Shown here piece after piece: positions 1 to 9,685 of a stretch of DNA of 64,000 nt; position 1 is the first letter of the stretch, and every line of letters begins with the position of its first letter. The position numbers and the translations under genes are program-made. The stretch is taken from assembly GCF_900241005.1 (NCBI RefSeq), contig NZ_OEST01000002.1, forward strand, positions 496,001 through 560,000, written 5' to 3'. This DNA is from Bacteroides cutis. Its GTDB lineage: Bacteria; Bacteroidota; Bacteroidia; Bacteroidales; Bacteroidaceae. The notes under the pieces are model-generated. The model saw only the letters and a program-made list of their open reading frames with translations, ran no database searches and had not been told where the DNA came from.

Positions 1-148
1 TCACTACACCTTGTACATGACACAACGAATCATCCGCAACAACTATCTTCGTTTCAGTATTTACTACTGACTTCTCCGCCTTACTCTTACAAGAGATACA
101 TCCCAACGAGATAATGGAAAAAAATAAAGTCTGTTTGATTACATTCAT
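1..148 (-). CDS. Partial small lipoprotein, unknown function (3' end outside window)
   Basis: The minus strand is open from an ATG at 148 to the window edge, giving 49 codons without a stop. The product begins MNVIKQTLFFSIISLGCISCKSK: a basic start, a hydrophobic core, then Cys17 and Cys20, either of which could be the lipidated residue, though neither matches a strict lipobox well. It is therefore probably an exported lipoprotein. The family cannot be told from this fragment. It is followed on the plus strand by the tRNA-Pro promoter. Confidence 0.5.
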   Translation of the reverse strand, partial: MNVIKQTLFFSIISLGCISCKSKAEKSVVNTETKIVVADDSLCHVQGVV

Positions 149-282
149 ATTTTTAGAATATTATAGATTTTCTTTTTACAAAGATAGAAAAAAAAATAAA
201 GCAAAGAAAAGATTTTTTTATTATCGTTGATTATTGCATTTCAGTCTATTATAAAATTCTTGAATATAAAATAATAAAAATA

Positions 283-314
283 TTTGGTTCATATAAAAAA
301 AGTATTTACCTTTG
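283..314 (+). promoter_or_regulatory. Bacteroides sigma-ABfr promoter for tRNA-Pro
   Basis: TTTG at 283-286, 20 nt, then TACCTTTG at 307-314. This matches the Bacteroides -33/-7 consensus (TTTG, N19-21, TAnnTTTG). Transcription should begin about 320-322, some 20 nt before the tRNA. Confidence 0.85.
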
Positions 315-340
315 CACACGCTTTTAGGAAGTAAAGCACT

Positions 341-415
341 CGGGGTGTAGCGCAGTCCGGTTAGCGCACCTGCTTTGGGAGCAGGGGGTCGTGGGTTCGA
401 ATCCCGCTACCCCGA
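341..415 (+). tRNA. tRNA-Pro, anticodon TGG
   Basis: A 75-nt cloverleaf. The acceptor stem CGGGGTG pairs with TACCCCG (one G-U), the discriminator is A, and the anticodon stem CCTGC/GCAGG encloses loop TTTGGGA with anticodon TGG, reading CCA. The T arm contains GGTTCGAATCC. CCA is not encoded. It has its own promoter and terminator and is monocistronic. Confidence 0.95.
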
Positions 416-423
416 CTAAAAGA

Positions 424-463
424 AATGCAATCGGTTATTAATTAACTGGTTGCATTTTTCTTT
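424..463 (+). terminator. Intrinsic terminator after tRNA-Pro
   Basis: AATGCAATCGGTTA and TAACTGGTTGCATT form a stem with a short AT loop, followed by a T-rich run at about 455-462. It sits directly behind the tRNA. Confidence 0.75.
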
Positions 464-486
464 CGGAGTGTTATAAAGTCTCTCTA

Positions 487-1194
487 CTACATCTTTAGAT
501 AAAAATCACGGGTTAAAGCTATATATTCGGGAGTATACCGATTATGTTCTATTTCAATACAAAGATCTTCCTCTTTACATACTTTTTCCAGAAATCCAAA
601 AGTAATTAATACCCGACGACAAGGCTTTCCAGGTTTTGTATATACATGTAAACGATGATGTGGATACAAATTATAATTCCAGGCAGTATCAACAACTTCC
701 TTTTCTACTTCTACAGGAATGATAATACTAACAAAACCTTTTTCAGACAATAAATACGCCGAATTACAAAATAAAAGTTCATAATTCAGCCTTCCAGTAT
801 GACGAGCCATCCGACGCTGTTCATCTGGACATTTCAATGCATCAATAAAATAAGGTGGATTTGAAACTATCAAATCAAATTTCTTTTCAGGTTGATAATA
901 TCTAAAATCATTACATACCACCTCTATTCTGTCGGCCCAAGAAGAACAAGCTATATTTTCTTTAGCTTGCTCTACAGCCACTTCATCAATTTCAATAGCC
1001 GTTATTCTTGCTTGTTGATTTCGTTGAGCTAATTGTAATGCTATCAACCCAGTACCAGTACCCACATCGAGTATCTGTTTTATATCATCAACCGGAGCCC
1101 ATGCTCCTAAAAGTACACCATCTGTACCGACCTTCATTGCACATTTATCATGATAAATGGTAAATTGTTTAAACTTAAAACAAGAATTTGACAT
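487..1194 (-). CDS. trmN6: tRNA1(Val) (adenine(37)-N6)-methyltransferase, TrmN6/YfiC family
   Basis: This 235-aa class I methyltransferase is expected to use S-adenosylmethionine to N6-methylate A37 of tRNA1(Val). The N-terminus contains KCAMKVGTDGVLLGAW, typical of the YfiC family. Motif I is ILDVGTGTGLIALQLA (about residues 41-56), and the N6-adenine catalytic motif NPPY lies near residue 112 in VSNPPYFIDA. Length is normal for the family. A possible TATTTTTG -7 box lies on the minus strand at 1218-1225, just upstream. The gene is divergent from lon. Family assignment is strong; the exact tRNA substrate is inferred by homology. Confidence 0.88.
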   Translation of the reverse strand: MSNSCFKFKQFTIYHDKCAMKVGTDGVLLGAWAPVDDIKQILDVGTGTGLIALQLAQRNQQARITAIEIDEVAVEQAKENIACSSWADRIEVVCNDFRYYQPEKKFDLIVSNPPYFIDALKCPDEQRRMARHTGRLNYELLFCNSAYLLSEKGFVSIIIPVEVEKEVVDTAWNYNLYPHHRLHVYTKPGKPCRRVLITFGFLEKVCKEEDLCIEIEHNRYTPEYIALTRDFYLKM

Positions 1195-1310
1195 AGTTTA
1201 TCTCTGTTAATCGGGCTCAAAAATAATCAAAGACAAGAAAAGAGTTACAATTTTGGCATCGTTTTTGTCTTTTTAAAGAAAGGAACAGCCATTTAATGAA
1301 GAAATAAGCT

Positions 1311-1318
1311 TAACTTTG
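1311..1318 (+). promoter_or_regulatory. -7 box upstream of lon
   Basis: TAACTTTG matches the Bacteroides TAnnTTTG box, 49 nt before the lon ATG. No good TTTG -33 element is visible at 19-21 nt. Confidence 0.6.
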
Positions 1319-1367
1319 CAAACACTTTATAGGTCTGCCAATATGACATAAACTAAAAAGGAAAGAA

Positions 1368-3848
1368 ATGAAGAAAAGAAATTACTTTAGTGATATCGAA
1401 GATAGGAGAGAAAATGCATTTTCTGTGATTGCTGATTTTGAGGGAAGTGAAGAACAATTGATGGATATAGAGGTTGATGAAATCCTACCGGTATTACCTC
1501 TTCGGAATATGGTCTTATTTCCGGGTGTGTTTATGCCTGTATCTGTAGGAAGAAAGGCTTCTTTAAAATTAATACGCGAAGCGGAGAAGAAAAATCTCTA
1601 TATAGCTGTAGTATGCCAGAAAATTGCAGAAACAGAATCTCCTCTGTTTGAAGATTTACATAGTGTAGGTACTATAGCCAAGATTGTTCGTGTACTGGAA
1701 ATGCCAGATCAAACAACGACTGTTATTTTACAGGGTTCCAAACGTATGGAATTAAAGGATATTACAGATACTATACCTTATTTGAAGGGACATATAAGCA
1801 CATTAAATGAAGAAATACCTGCAAAAGACGATAAAGAGTTCCAAGCTTTGGTAGAGGCTTGTAAAGACTTGTCTGTACGTTATATAAAATCGTCCGACAT
1901 GTTTCCTCAGGACTCTTCGTTTGCAATCAAGAATATCACGAATCCAATGTTTCTGGTAGACTTTATCTGTACGAATTTACCTTTAAAAAAAGATGAAAAA
2001 ATTGAATTGCTTCGTATTGATTCATTGCGTGCTCGTACTTACCGATTACTGGAAATTCTAAATCGCGAAGTACAGCTTGCCGAAATAAAAGAATCTATAC
2101 AGATGCGTGCACGTGAGGATATCGACCAACAACAGCGCGAGTATTTCTTACAACAACAAATTAAAACCATTCAGGATGAATTGGGTGGTGGTGGTCAAGA
2201 GCAGGAAATCGAAGAAATGCGTAAAAAAGCTGAGACCATCAAGTGGAGTGAAGGAGTGAAAGCTCTTTTTCTGAAAGAAGTAGATAAATTGGAACGTACG
2301 CATCCGCAGTCGCCAGATTACAGTGTACAGTTAAATTATCTGCAAACCATGCTTAGCCTGCCTTGGGGTATATATACTATGGATAATCTGAACTTGGTAA
2401 ATGCAGAAAAAACGTTAAACAAAGATCATTATGGTTTGGAGAAAGTTAAGGAGCGTATTCTAGAACATCTTGCTGTACTAAAGTTAAAAGGTGACATGAA
2501 ATCACCCATTATCTGTTTGTATGGTCCGCCGGGAGTCGGAAAAACATCTTTAGGACGTTCTATTGCCGCGGCTCTGAAACGAAAATATATTCGTATGTCT
2601 TTGGGGGGGGTGCATGATGAAGCTGAAATTCGTGGACATCGTAAAACATATATCGGTGCTATGCCCGGACGGATTATCAAAAACCTAATTAAAGCAGGTT
2701 CTTCTAATCCTGTATTTATTTTAGATGAGATAGATAAAGTAAGTGCAGACCGTCAGGGTGATCCTTCCTCTGCCCTTTTGGAAGTACTCGACCCTGAACA
2801 GAATACGACTTTCCATGATAATTTTCTAGATGTGGACTATGACTTGTCAAAAGTCATGTTTATCGCTACTGCCAATAATCTGAATACTATCCCCGGGCCA
2901 TTGCTCGATCGCATGGAGCTGATTGAGGTAAGTGGTTACATCACAGAAGAGAAAATAGAAATTGCTCGTCGTCACCTGGTTCCTAAAGAATTAGAAGCTA
3001 ATGGTATGAAAAAGAATGATATTAAAATTCCAAAAAATACTTTGGAAGCAATTATAGAATCTTATACCCGTGAGAGTGGTGTACGCGAACTTGAAAAGAA
3101 AATTGGAAAAATATTGCGTAAATCCGCACGTCAATATGCTACAGACGGTTATTTTGTAAAAACAGAAATCAAACCAGGAGATTTGTACGATTTCCTCGGA
3201 GCTCCTGAATATACCCGTGACAAATATCAGGGAAATGAATACGCAGGTGTTGTGACCGGTTTAGCATGGACAGCTGTAGGCGGTGAAATTCTTTTTGTTG
3301 AAACCAGTTTGAGTCGTGGAAAAGGTGGTCGTCTGACATTAACCGGAAATTTGGGTGATGTAATGAAAGAATCAGCAATGCTGGCTTTGGAATATATCAA
3401 AGCACATGCATCATTGCTCTATTTGGATGAGGATATTTTTGATAATTGGAACATCCATGTTCATGTACCGGAAGGAGCAATTCCCAAAGATGGTCCTTCT
3501 GCGGGTATCACCATGGCTACATCATTGGCTTCTGCCCTCACTCAGCGTAAAGTGAAAGCAAATCTTGCCATGACAGGTGAAATAACACTCCGTGGAAAAG
3601 TACTTCCTGTGGGTGGAATTAAGGAGAAAATTTTGGCTGCCAAACGTGCTGGGATCAAAGAGATTATTTTGAGCGAAGAAAACCGTAAAAATATTGATGA
3701 AATTCAGGATATTTACCTGAAAGGACTAACTTTCCATTATGTGAAAGATGTGAAAGAAGTATTTGCCATTGCACTTACTAATGAAAAGGTAGCCGATGCA
3801 ATTGATTTGTCCGTAAAAAAAGAAAAGACTGAAAAGAAAGAAGAATGA
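1368..3848 (+). CDS. lon: ATP-dependent protease Lon
   Basis: Lon is a cytoplasmic AAA+ serine protease that degrades misfolded and regulatory proteins; this product is 826 aa. The N-terminal substrate-binding domain begins around residue 38 ([15 protein letters not shown]). The ATPase has Walker [10 protein letters not shown] near residue 386, and Walker B appears as VFILDEIDK. The protease dyad is Ser711 (PKDGPSAG) and Lys754 (GGIKEKI), spaced as in E. coli Lon. The C-terminal tail is Lys/Glu-rich. Its stop overlaps the tgt start by 4 nt. A run of eight G at 2603-2610 lies inside the conserved SLGGVHDE segment of the AAA domain. Confidence 0.97.
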   Translation: MKKRNYFSDIEDRRENAFSVIADFEGSEEQLMDIEVDEILPVLPLRNMVLFPGVFMPVSVGRKASLKLIREAEKKNLYIAVVCQKIAETESPLFEDLHSVGTIAKIVRVLEMPDQTTTVILQGSKRMELKDITDTIPYLKGHISTLNEEIPAKDDKEFQALVEACKDLSVRYIKSSDMFPQDSSFAIKNITNPMFLVDFICTNLPLKKDEKIELLRIDSLRARTYRLLEILNREVQLAEIKESIQMRAREDIDQQQREYFLQQQIKTIQDELGGGGQEQEIEEMRKKAETIKWSEGVKALFLKEVDKLERTHPQSPDYSVQLNYLQTMLSLPWGIYTMDNLNLVNAEKTLNKDHYGLEKVKERILEHLAVLKLKGDMKSPIICLYGPPGVGKTSLGRSIAAALKRKYIRMSLGGVHDEAEIRGHRKTYIGAMPGRIIKNLIKAGSSNPVFILDEIDKVSADRQGDPSSALLEVLDPEQNTTFHDNFLDVDYDLSKVMFIATANNLNTIPGPLLDRMELIEVSGYITEEKIEIARRHLVPKELEANGMKKNDIKIPKNTLEAIIESYTRESGVRELEKKIGKILRKSARQYATDGYFVKTEIKPGDLYDFLGAPEYTRDKYQGNEYAGVVTGLAWTAVGGEILFVETSLSRGKGGRLTLTGNLGDVMKESAMLALEYIKAHASLLYLDEDIFDNWNIHVHVPEGAIPKDGPSAGITMATSLASALTQRKVKANLAMTGEITLRGKVLPVGGIKEKILAAKRAGIKEIILSEENRKNIDEIQDIYLKGLTFHYVKDVKEVFAIALTNEKVADAIDLSVKKEKTEKKEE

Positions 3849-4975
3849 CATTTGAGTTACAGTATACAGACAGCAAGACAAATGCACGTGCAGGATTGAT
3901 TACTACCGATCACGGGCAGATTAAAACGCCTATCTTTATGCCGGTAGGTACGTTAGGAACTGTAAAAGGAGTACATTTGACAGAACTGAAAGAAGATATT
4001 GAGGCACAGATTATTCTAGGTAATACATACCACCTTTATCTTCGTCCGGGATTAGATGTTATTGAAAAAGCCGGTGGACTGCATAAGTTCAACGGCTTTG
4101 ATCGTCCGATGCTGACTGACAGTGGTGGTTTTCAGGTCTTTTCTCTGGCAGGTATTCGTAAACTACGAGAAGAAGGTGCTGAATTTCGCTCTCATATTGA
4201 TGGTAGTAAGCATATCTTTACACCGGAAAAAGTGATGGATATTGAACGTACTATCGGAGCAGATATTATGATGGCATTTGATGAATGTACTCCTGGAGAT
4301 GCAGAATATGCATACGCAAAAAAATCAATGGAAATGACTCATCGCTGGCTAGACCGTTGTCTCAAACGTTTCAATGAAACTGAGCCTAAATATGGATATC
4401 ACCAAGCTCTTTTTCCTATTGTCCAAGGATGCGTTTATCCTGATCTGCGGAAACGATCGGCAGAGTTCATTGCTTCTAAAGGAGCTGAAGGAAATGCTAT
4501 CGGTGGATTGGCAGTAGGTGAACCTACAGAGAAGATGTATGAAATGATAGAACTGGTCAACGAAATCCTTCCGAAAGACAAACCACGATACCTGATGGGT
4601 GTAGGTACGCCAGTAAATATATTGGAAGGTATTGAACGTGGAGTGGATATGTTTGACTGCGTGATGCCTACCCGCAACGGACGTAACGGTATGCTGTTCA
4701 CCAAAGATGGTATCATCAATATGCGTAACAAGAAATGGGAGACGGACTTTTCTCCCATCGAAACTGATGGTGCATCCTGCGTAGATACCTTATATAGTAA
4801 AGCATACTTGCGTCATTTGTTCCATGCACAAGAATTACTGGCAATGCAGATTGCTTCCATTCATAATTTGGCGTTTTATTTGTGGTTGGTGAGAGAAGCC
4901 CGTAAACACATCATTGACGGTGATTTCTCAACTTGGAAACCAATGATGATAAAACGTGTATCGACAAGATTATGA
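3845..4975 (+). CDS. tgt: Queuine tRNA-ribosyltransferase (tRNA-guanine transglycosylase)
   Basis: Tgt exchanges G34 for the queuosine precursor in GUN-anticodon tRNAs. The 376-aa product has the nucleophile region LTDSGGFQVFSL, the substrate-pocket motif AIGGLAVGE and the second catalytic motif DCVMPTRNGRNG. The usual zinc site of bacterial Tgt (CxCxxC before the YSRAYLRHL block) is not present: the matching segment reads GASCVDTLYSKAYLRHL with a single Cys. The start overlaps the lon stop (ATGA), and the stop overlaps the next gene in the same way, which indicates translational coupling in a lon-tgt-lptG operon. Confidence 0.95.
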   Translation: MTFELQYTDSKTNARAGLITTDHGQIKTPIFMPVGTLGTVKGVHLTELKEDIEAQIILGNTYHLYLRPGLDVIEKAGGLHKFNGFDRPMLTDSGGFQVFSLAGIRKLREEGAEFRSHIDGSKHIFTPEKVMDIERTIGADIMMAFDECTPGDAEYAYAKKSMEMTHRWLDRCLKRFNETEPKYGYHQALFPIVQGCVYPDLRKRSAEFIASKGAEGNAIGGLAVGEPTEKMYEMIELVNEILPKDKPRYLMGVGTPVNILEGIERGVDMFDCVMPTRNGRNGMLFTKDGIINMRNKKWETDFSPIETDGASCVDTLYSKAYLRHLFHAQELLAMQIASIHNLAFYLWLVREARKHIIDGDFSTWKPMMIKRVSTRL

Positions 4976-6114
4976 GAAAAATCGACTGGAAAATATTTAA
5001 GGATATAAAGATGCCTGTCGGAAGGGATAAGTTCCTAAAACGGTTGGATTGGTACATCATTAAGAAATTCTTGGGAACGTATGTGTTTGCCATCGCTCTG
5101 ATTATTTCTATTGCAGTAGTATTCGATTTCAATGAGAAAATGGATCGTTTTATGTCGCATGAAGCGCCATGGAAAGCCATTGTCTTCGATTATTATATGA
5201 ACTTCATCCCCTACTTCGCCAACCTTTTCAGTCCGTTGTTCGTATTTATTGCTGTAATCTTCTTTACATCTAAATTAGCGGAGAACTCTGAAATTATTGC
5301 GATGTTTTCCACAGGAATGAGTTTCAAACGTATGCTTCGACCTTACATGGTATCAGCTGCAATCATTGCCGTGGTTACTTTTTGCTTAGGTTCGTATGTT
5401 ATTCCTAAAGGTAGTGTGACGCGTCTTAATTTTGAAGATAAATATTACAAACCTCGTAAAGAAACGACAGCACGAAATATTCAACTGGAAGTTGATTCCG
5501 GTGTAATAGCTTATATCGAACGGTTTGAAGATTACAGCAAAACAGGTTATCGCTTCTCATTAGATAAATTCAAGGATAAACAATTGGTATCTCATTTGAC
5601 AGCGCGTAGTATCACGTATGATACGGCATGTGTACATAAATGGACGATTAAAGATTACATGATTCGCCAGATGGACGGCATGAAAGAGAGTATTATTAAA
5701 GGTGAACGAATTGATACTACCTTGTTTATGGAACCTGCTGATTTCCTGATAATGAAAAACCAACAAGAAATGTTGACTAGTCCTCAGCTAAGCGAATATA
5801 TTGACAGACAACGTCAGCGTGGTTTTGCTAATACCAAGGAATTTGAGATAGAATATCACAAGCGTATCGCCATGTCATTTGCTTCATTCATTTTGACGTT
5901 AATAGGTGTGTCTCTTTCTTCAAAAAAGACCAAAGGAGGTATGGGATTGCATTTAGGTATAGGTTTGGGGTTAAGTTTCTCGTATATTCTATTTCAGACA
6001 ATCGCATCCACTTTCGCCATAAACGGTAATGTTCCGCCATTTGTTGCTGTATGGATACCTAATATGCTATATGCATTCATTGCATTCTATCTATATAAGA
6101 AAGCACCGAAGTAA
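4972..6114 (+). CDS. LptF/LptG (YjgP/YjgQ) family lipopolysaccharide export permease
   Basis: This is an inner-membrane subunit of the Lpt ABC machine that extracts LPS for transport to the outer membrane. The ATG at 4972 was chosen because it overlaps the tgt stop as ATGA, exactly as tgt overlaps lon; an in-frame ATG at 4933 lies deep in tgt. The product (380 aa) has an N-terminal membrane pair (FLGTYVFAIALIISIAVVFDF and a helix near FANLFSPLFVFIAVIFF), a large periplasmic middle (about residues 130-270) and C-terminal helices ending YLYKKAPK, which is the LptF/G layout. Which of LptF or LptG it is cannot be decided; LptG is more likely in this genus. Confidence 0.85.
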   Translation: MRKIDWKIFKDIKMPVGRDKFLKRLDWYIIKKFLGTYVFAIALIISIAVVFDFNEKMDRFMSHEAPWKAIVFDYYMNFIPYFANLFSPLFVFIAVIFFTSKLAENSEIIAMFSTGMSFKRMLRPYMVSAAIIAVVTFCLGSYVIPKGSVTRLNFEDKYYKPRKETTARNIQLEVDSGVIAYIERFEDYSKTGYRFSLDKFKDKQLVSHLTARSITYDTACVHKWTIKDYMIRQMDGMKESIIKGERIDTTLFMEPADFLIMKNQQEMLTSPQLSEYIDRQRQRGFANTKEFEIEYHKRIAMSFASFILTLIGVSLSSKKTKGGMGLHLGIGLGLSFSYILFQTIASTFAINGNVPPFVAVWIPNMLYAFIAFYLYKKAPK

Positions 6115-6182
6115 GGACAGTAGAATACCGGATAAAAAGAACATGTTCTGAAATAACAAGAAATAATTATAAAAAATAAGAG

Positions 6183-6228
6183 ACCCTCCTACTCTTGTGT
6201 TTTTACAAGTGCGGGAGGGCTTTTTTGT
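6183..6228 (+). terminator. Intrinsic terminator of the lon-tgt-lptG operon
   Basis: CCCTCC plus inner CTTGT pair with ACAAG and GGAGGG around a T-rich loop, followed by a TTTTTT run near 6222. The stem has a mismatched middle. Confidence 0.75.
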
Positions 6229-6358
6229 TGTATTATTTCCTCTTTTGTTTTGTCCTTTCTTTCAACAAACAAGATAGTTATATCTGTCTATTTTCAGAAG
6301 AACCCTCACTTTCGTCTTACAGGTTCTTTAAGTGTTCATAGTTAACTTCATTGAAACT

Positions 6359-6862
6359 CTAATTCAAGTAAGATGAAAGTTCTGCAGCAGAGATGTTTTT
6401 GGCAATAATTACACCATTATCATCCAATAAATAGTTTGTAAATCCACGGCTCAAACGATATTTTTTAAATAAGCCGGAAGATTCGCCTTTAGTTTCCACG
6501 AAACAAGTGGGCGTAACTATTTGATCCTTACGAATGGTTTCCTTGAAGATGGATGGATATTCATCAAACGAAACAGAAACCATTTCCACATTATTATTAA
6601 AGGGATCGGAACGAAGCGCGTTACTAAAACTTGCGTTTTGCATCCGGGAATGCGCATCATAACTTGCCCAAAAACTAAGCAGTACATATTTACCTTTCAT
6701 ACCAGAAAGCTCGGCAGATGGCTGCTCAGCCGACATAGTTTCGATTTTAAAATCTGGGGCTATGTCACCCACATTCAAACCTCCTGTAGGTTTGTCTTTT
6801 TCTACGAAAGATGTTAAGGAACTTACTAGTAATACAACAAAAATCCATTTTACATATTTCAT
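6359..6862 (-). CDS. Exported redoxin/TlpA-like protein lacking the CxxC motif
   Basis: A 167-aa protein with an N-terminal hydrophobic signal (KYVKWIFVVLLVSSLTSF) and an AhpC/TSA-type thioredoxin fold (VGDIAPDFKIETM, GKYVLLSFWASYDAHSRM). The active-site position that normally reads WAxxCxxC is WASYDAHSR, so neither redox cysteine is present. The only cysteine is in PTCFVETKG. It is therefore unlikely to be a normal disulfide reductase and may have a binding or structural role. A full Bacteroides promoter lies upstream on the minus strand, giving a leader of about 130 nt. Confidence 0.7.
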   Translation of the reverse strand: MKYVKWIFVVLLVSSLTSFVEKDKPTGGLNVGDIAPDFKIETMSAEQPSAELSGMKGKYVLLSFWASYDAHSRMQNASFSNALRSDPFNNNVEMVSVSFDEYPSIFKETIRKDQIVTPTCFVETKGESSGLFKKYRLSRGFTNYLLDDNGVIIAKNISAAELSSYLN

Positions 6863-6998
6863 GTAACGCGGTTTTAGTTAATACTATCTGGGAGACTGTC
6901 CTCTATGACAGTGATTTCTTCCCAGAACATCGTCTTCTCTGGCTTTACAATGAGAGGAATTCATTGATAATCAAAGCCTTTAATTCTGAAATCGGGTG

Positions 6999-7031
6999 CA
7001 AAGGTAAGTAAATATTAAAGTAAGTTCCAAA
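6999..7031 (-). promoter_or_regulatory. Promoter of the redoxin-like gene
   Basis: On the minus strand TTTG (7031-7028), 21 nt, TACCTTTG (7006-6999). The start site would be near 6993, leaving a leader of about 130 nt. Confidence 0.75.
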
Positions 7032-7103
7032 TAAACAAGTAATTTTCTCGTTATTTTAATATACATTTTTATGTTATTTAGCATAAATAGCAAGAATTTT
7101 CCT

Positions 7104-7111
7104 TACTTTTG
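7104..7111 (+). promoter_or_regulatory. -7 box of serB
   Basis: TACTTTTG, 30 nt before the serB ATG. A TTTA at 7077-7080 is a poor -33 candidate (spacing 23). Confidence 0.55.
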
Positions 7112-7141
7112 TAACCTATATTATTCTTTTAAAGATAGCTT

Positions 7142-8371
7142 ATGCAACTATTGAACACTGAATTAATTCTTATCCGGATTACGGGCGAAGACCGTCCGGG
7201 ATTAACAGCCTCGGTTACTGAAATCCTTGCCAAATATGACGCGACTATTCTTGACATCGGTCAGGCAGACATTCATAATACTTTATCATTAGGCATTTTG
7301 TGCAAGACGGAAGAACAACATTCCGGATTCATCATGAAAGAACTACTTTTTAAAGCTTCTTCCCTGGGAGTCACCATCCGCTTCTATCCCATCACGGTAA
7401 AAGAATACGAGGATTGGGTAAACATGCAAGGTAAAAACCGATATATCCTTACCTTACTCGGACGTAAACTATCTGCCCGCCAAATCTCAGCCGTTACCCG
7501 TATCCTTGCAGAACAAGGCATGAATATTGATGCCATCAAGCGCCTGACAGGACGTATCCCGCTAGACGAATGTGAAGCAAGGACACGCGCTTGTATTGAG
7601 TTTTCAGTTCGTGGTACACCCAAAGACCGTATAGCTATGCAAGAACAACTTATGAAACTGGCAAGTGAACTAGAAATGGATTTCTCTTTCCAACTGGATA
7701 ATATGTATCGTCGTATGCGCCGATTAATTTGTTTCGATATGGACTCTACTTTGATTGAAACAGAGGTAATCGATGAACTGGCAATGCGTGCCGGTGTAGG
7801 CGACCAAGTGAAAGCTATAACAGAACGTGCCATGCGCGGAGAAATTGATTTTACAGAAAGCTTCCGTGAACGTGTGGCGCTATTGAAAGGATTAGACGAG
7901 TCCGTGATGCAGGAAATTGCAGAAAACTTACCTATTACCGAAGGTGTTGACCGTTTGATGTATGTATTGAAAAAATATGGCTATAAAATAGCCATTCTCT
8001 CCGGTGGTTTCACTTATTTCGGACAATACCTGCAAAAGAAATACGGAATAGACTACGTTTATGCCAATGAATTGGAAATTGAAAATGGAAAATTGACTGG
8101 CCGTTATCTGGGCGATGTAGTAGACGGAAGACGGAAAGCTGAACTCCTACGCCTAATCGCTCAAGTAGAGAAAGTGGATATTGCCCAAACAATTGCTGTA
8201 GGTGACGGAGCAAACGACCTACCTATGTTGGGCATTGCCGGACTAGGAATTGCATTCCATGCCAAACCGAAAGTTGTAGCAAATGCCAAACAATCTATCA
8301 ACACAATTGGATTAGACGGAGTTCTTTATTTCTTAGGGTTCAAAGATTCCTATATAGATATTCCCAATTAA
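7142..8371 (+). CDS. serB: Phosphoserine phosphatase with N-terminal ACT domains
   Basis: SerB hydrolyses O-phosphoserine, the last step of serine synthesis. The first 190 or so residues of this 409-aa protein form two ACT-like regulatory modules (ELILIRITGEDRPGLTASVTEIL; YILTLLGRKLSARQISAVTRIL), and the C-terminal half is the HAD phosphatase. HAD motif I is FDMDSTLIETEVIDELA (Asp nucleophile), motif II is the Ser in AILSGGF and motif III/IV is VGDGANDLPML. The long N-terminal part is usual in this phylum and suggests amino-acid feedback. It is transcribed alone from a near promoter. Confidence 0.95.
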   Translation: MQLLNTELILIRITGEDRPGLTASVTEILAKYDATILDIGQADIHNTLSLGILCKTEEQHSGFIMKELLFKASSLGVTIRFYPITVKEYEDWVNMQGKNRYILTLLGRKLSARQISAVTRILAEQGMNIDAIKRLTGRIPLDECEARTRACIEFSVRGTPKDRIAMQEQLMKLASELEMDFSFQLDNMYRRMRRLICFDMDSTLIETEVIDELAMRAGVGDQVKAITERAMRGEIDFTESFRERVALLKGLDESVMQEIAENLPITEGVDRLMYVLKKYGYKIAILSGGFTYFGQYLQKKYGIDYVYANELEIENGKLTGRYLGDVVDGRRKAELLRLIAQVEKVDIAQTIAVGDGANDLPMLGIAGLGIAFHAKPKVVANAKQSINTIGLDGVLYFLGFKDSYIDIPN

Positions 8372-8383
8372 CTCTTTTTTTTC

Positions 8384-8391
8384 TATCTTTG
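8384..8391 (+). promoter_or_regulatory. -7 box of the DEAD-box helicase gene
   Basis: TATCTTTG, 21 nt before the ATG at 8413. No clear -33 element. Confidence 0.55.
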
Positions 8392-8412
8392 TTGACAAAT
8401 TAATAAAGAAAC

Positions 8413-9681
8413 ATGAAGTTTTCCGAACTACAACTAAATGATAAAGTGCTTGAAGCACTTGAAGCGATGCGTTTTGAGGAGTGCACTCCAATACAAGAAA
8501 AATCAATTCCCGTCATACTCGAAGGAAAAGACCTAATTGCCGTAGCACAAACTGGTACAGGAAAAACGGCAGCCTATCTGTTGCCTATATTAAACAGACT
8601 CTCAGAAGAAGGACATCCTGAAGATGCCATTAATTGCATCATTATGGCTCCCACCCGCGAGTTGGCGCAGCAAATAGACCAACAAATGGAAGGTTTTTCT
8701 TACTTTATGCCGATCAGTAGTGTAGCAGTGTATGGCGGTAACGACGGAATACTTTTTGAACAGCAAAAAAAAGGTCTGACTTTGGGAGCTGATGTGGTTA
8801 TTGCTACTCCCGGCCGATTGATAGCTCATCTAAGTTTAGGATATGTAGATCTTTCGCGTGTATCTTATTTCATTTTAGATGAAGCGGATCGTATGTTGGA
8901 TATGGGTTTTTATGATGACATTATGCAGATTGTCAAATTTCTACCGAAAGAACGACAGACGGTCATGTTCTCAGCAACAATGCCTGCCAAAATACAACAA
9001 TTAGCCAACACCATCTTAAACAATCCCGTAGAAGTTAAATTAGCGGTATCCAAACCTGCTGAAAAAATCATTCAAGCTGCTTATATTTGTTATGAAAACC
9101 AGAAATTAGGTATTATCCGTAGTCTTTTTGCGGAGCAAGCACCGGAACGCGTTATTATATTTGCTTCTTCCAAACTGAAAGTAAAAGAAGTAACCAAAGC
9201 TTTAAAACAAATGCAGTTGAATGTTGGAGAAATGCACTCTGATTTAGAGCAAACGCAACGAGAAGAAGTAATGTATGAATTCAAAGCCGGAAGAATTAAT
9301 ATACTGGTAGCTACGGATATTGTGGCAAGAGGGATTGATATAGATGATATTCGGTTGGTTATCAACTATGATGTTCCGCATGACAGTGAAGACTATGTAC
9401 ACCGTATTGGTCGTACGGCACGTGCTAATAATGATGGCGTCGCTTTGACTTTTGTCTGTGAAAAAGAACAAACCTACTTTAAGAGTATAGAAACCTTCTT
9501 GGAAAAAGATATCTATAAAATTCCAGTACCGGAAGAACTTGGTGAAGCTCCAGAATTCAAACCACGTTCCAATGAAAGGTACAAGAAATATGGAAACAGT
9601 AACCATGGAAATGGAAAAGGTAATTTCCGAAACAAGAACAGAAAAGGAGGCAAGCGGTCACCTACTAAAAAACAAGAATAA
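8413..9681 (+). CDS. DEAD-box ATP-dependent RNA helicase (RhlE-like)
   Basis: A 422-aa RNA helicase probably acting in ribosome assembly or cold-adapted RNA remodelling. Motifs in order: Q motif FEECTPIQEKSIP, motif I AQTGTGKT, Ia PTRELAQQ, motif II DEAD, motif III SAT, motif V ARGIDI and motif VI HRIGRTAR. After about residue 375 the tail is basic and Asn/Gly-rich (GNSNHGNGKGNFRNKNRKGG), typical of RNA-binding extensions in RhlE/CshA-type proteins. It has its own -7 box and ends in a terminator shared with the convergent lipoprotein gene. Confidence 0.93.
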   Translation: MKFSELQLNDKVLEALEAMRFEECTPIQEKSIPVILEGKDLIAVAQTGTGKTAAYLLPILNRLSEEGHPEDAINCIIMAPTRELAQQIDQQMEGFSYFMPISSVAVYGGNDGILFEQQKKGLTLGADVVIATPGRLIAHLSLGYVDLSRVSYFILDEADRMLDMGFYDDIMQIVKFLPKERQTVMFSATMPAKIQQLANTILNNPVEVKLAVSKPAEKIIQAAYICYENQKLGIIRSLFAEQAPERVIIFASSKLKVKEVTKALKQMQLNVGEMHSDLEQTQREEVMYEFKAGRINILVATDIVARGIDIDDIRLVINYDVPHDSEDYVHRIGRTARANNDGVALTFVCEKEQTYFKSIETFLEKDIYKIPVPEELGEAPEFKPRSNERYKKYGNSNHGNGKGNFRNKNRKGGKRSPTKKQE

Positions 9682-9685
9682 AATG

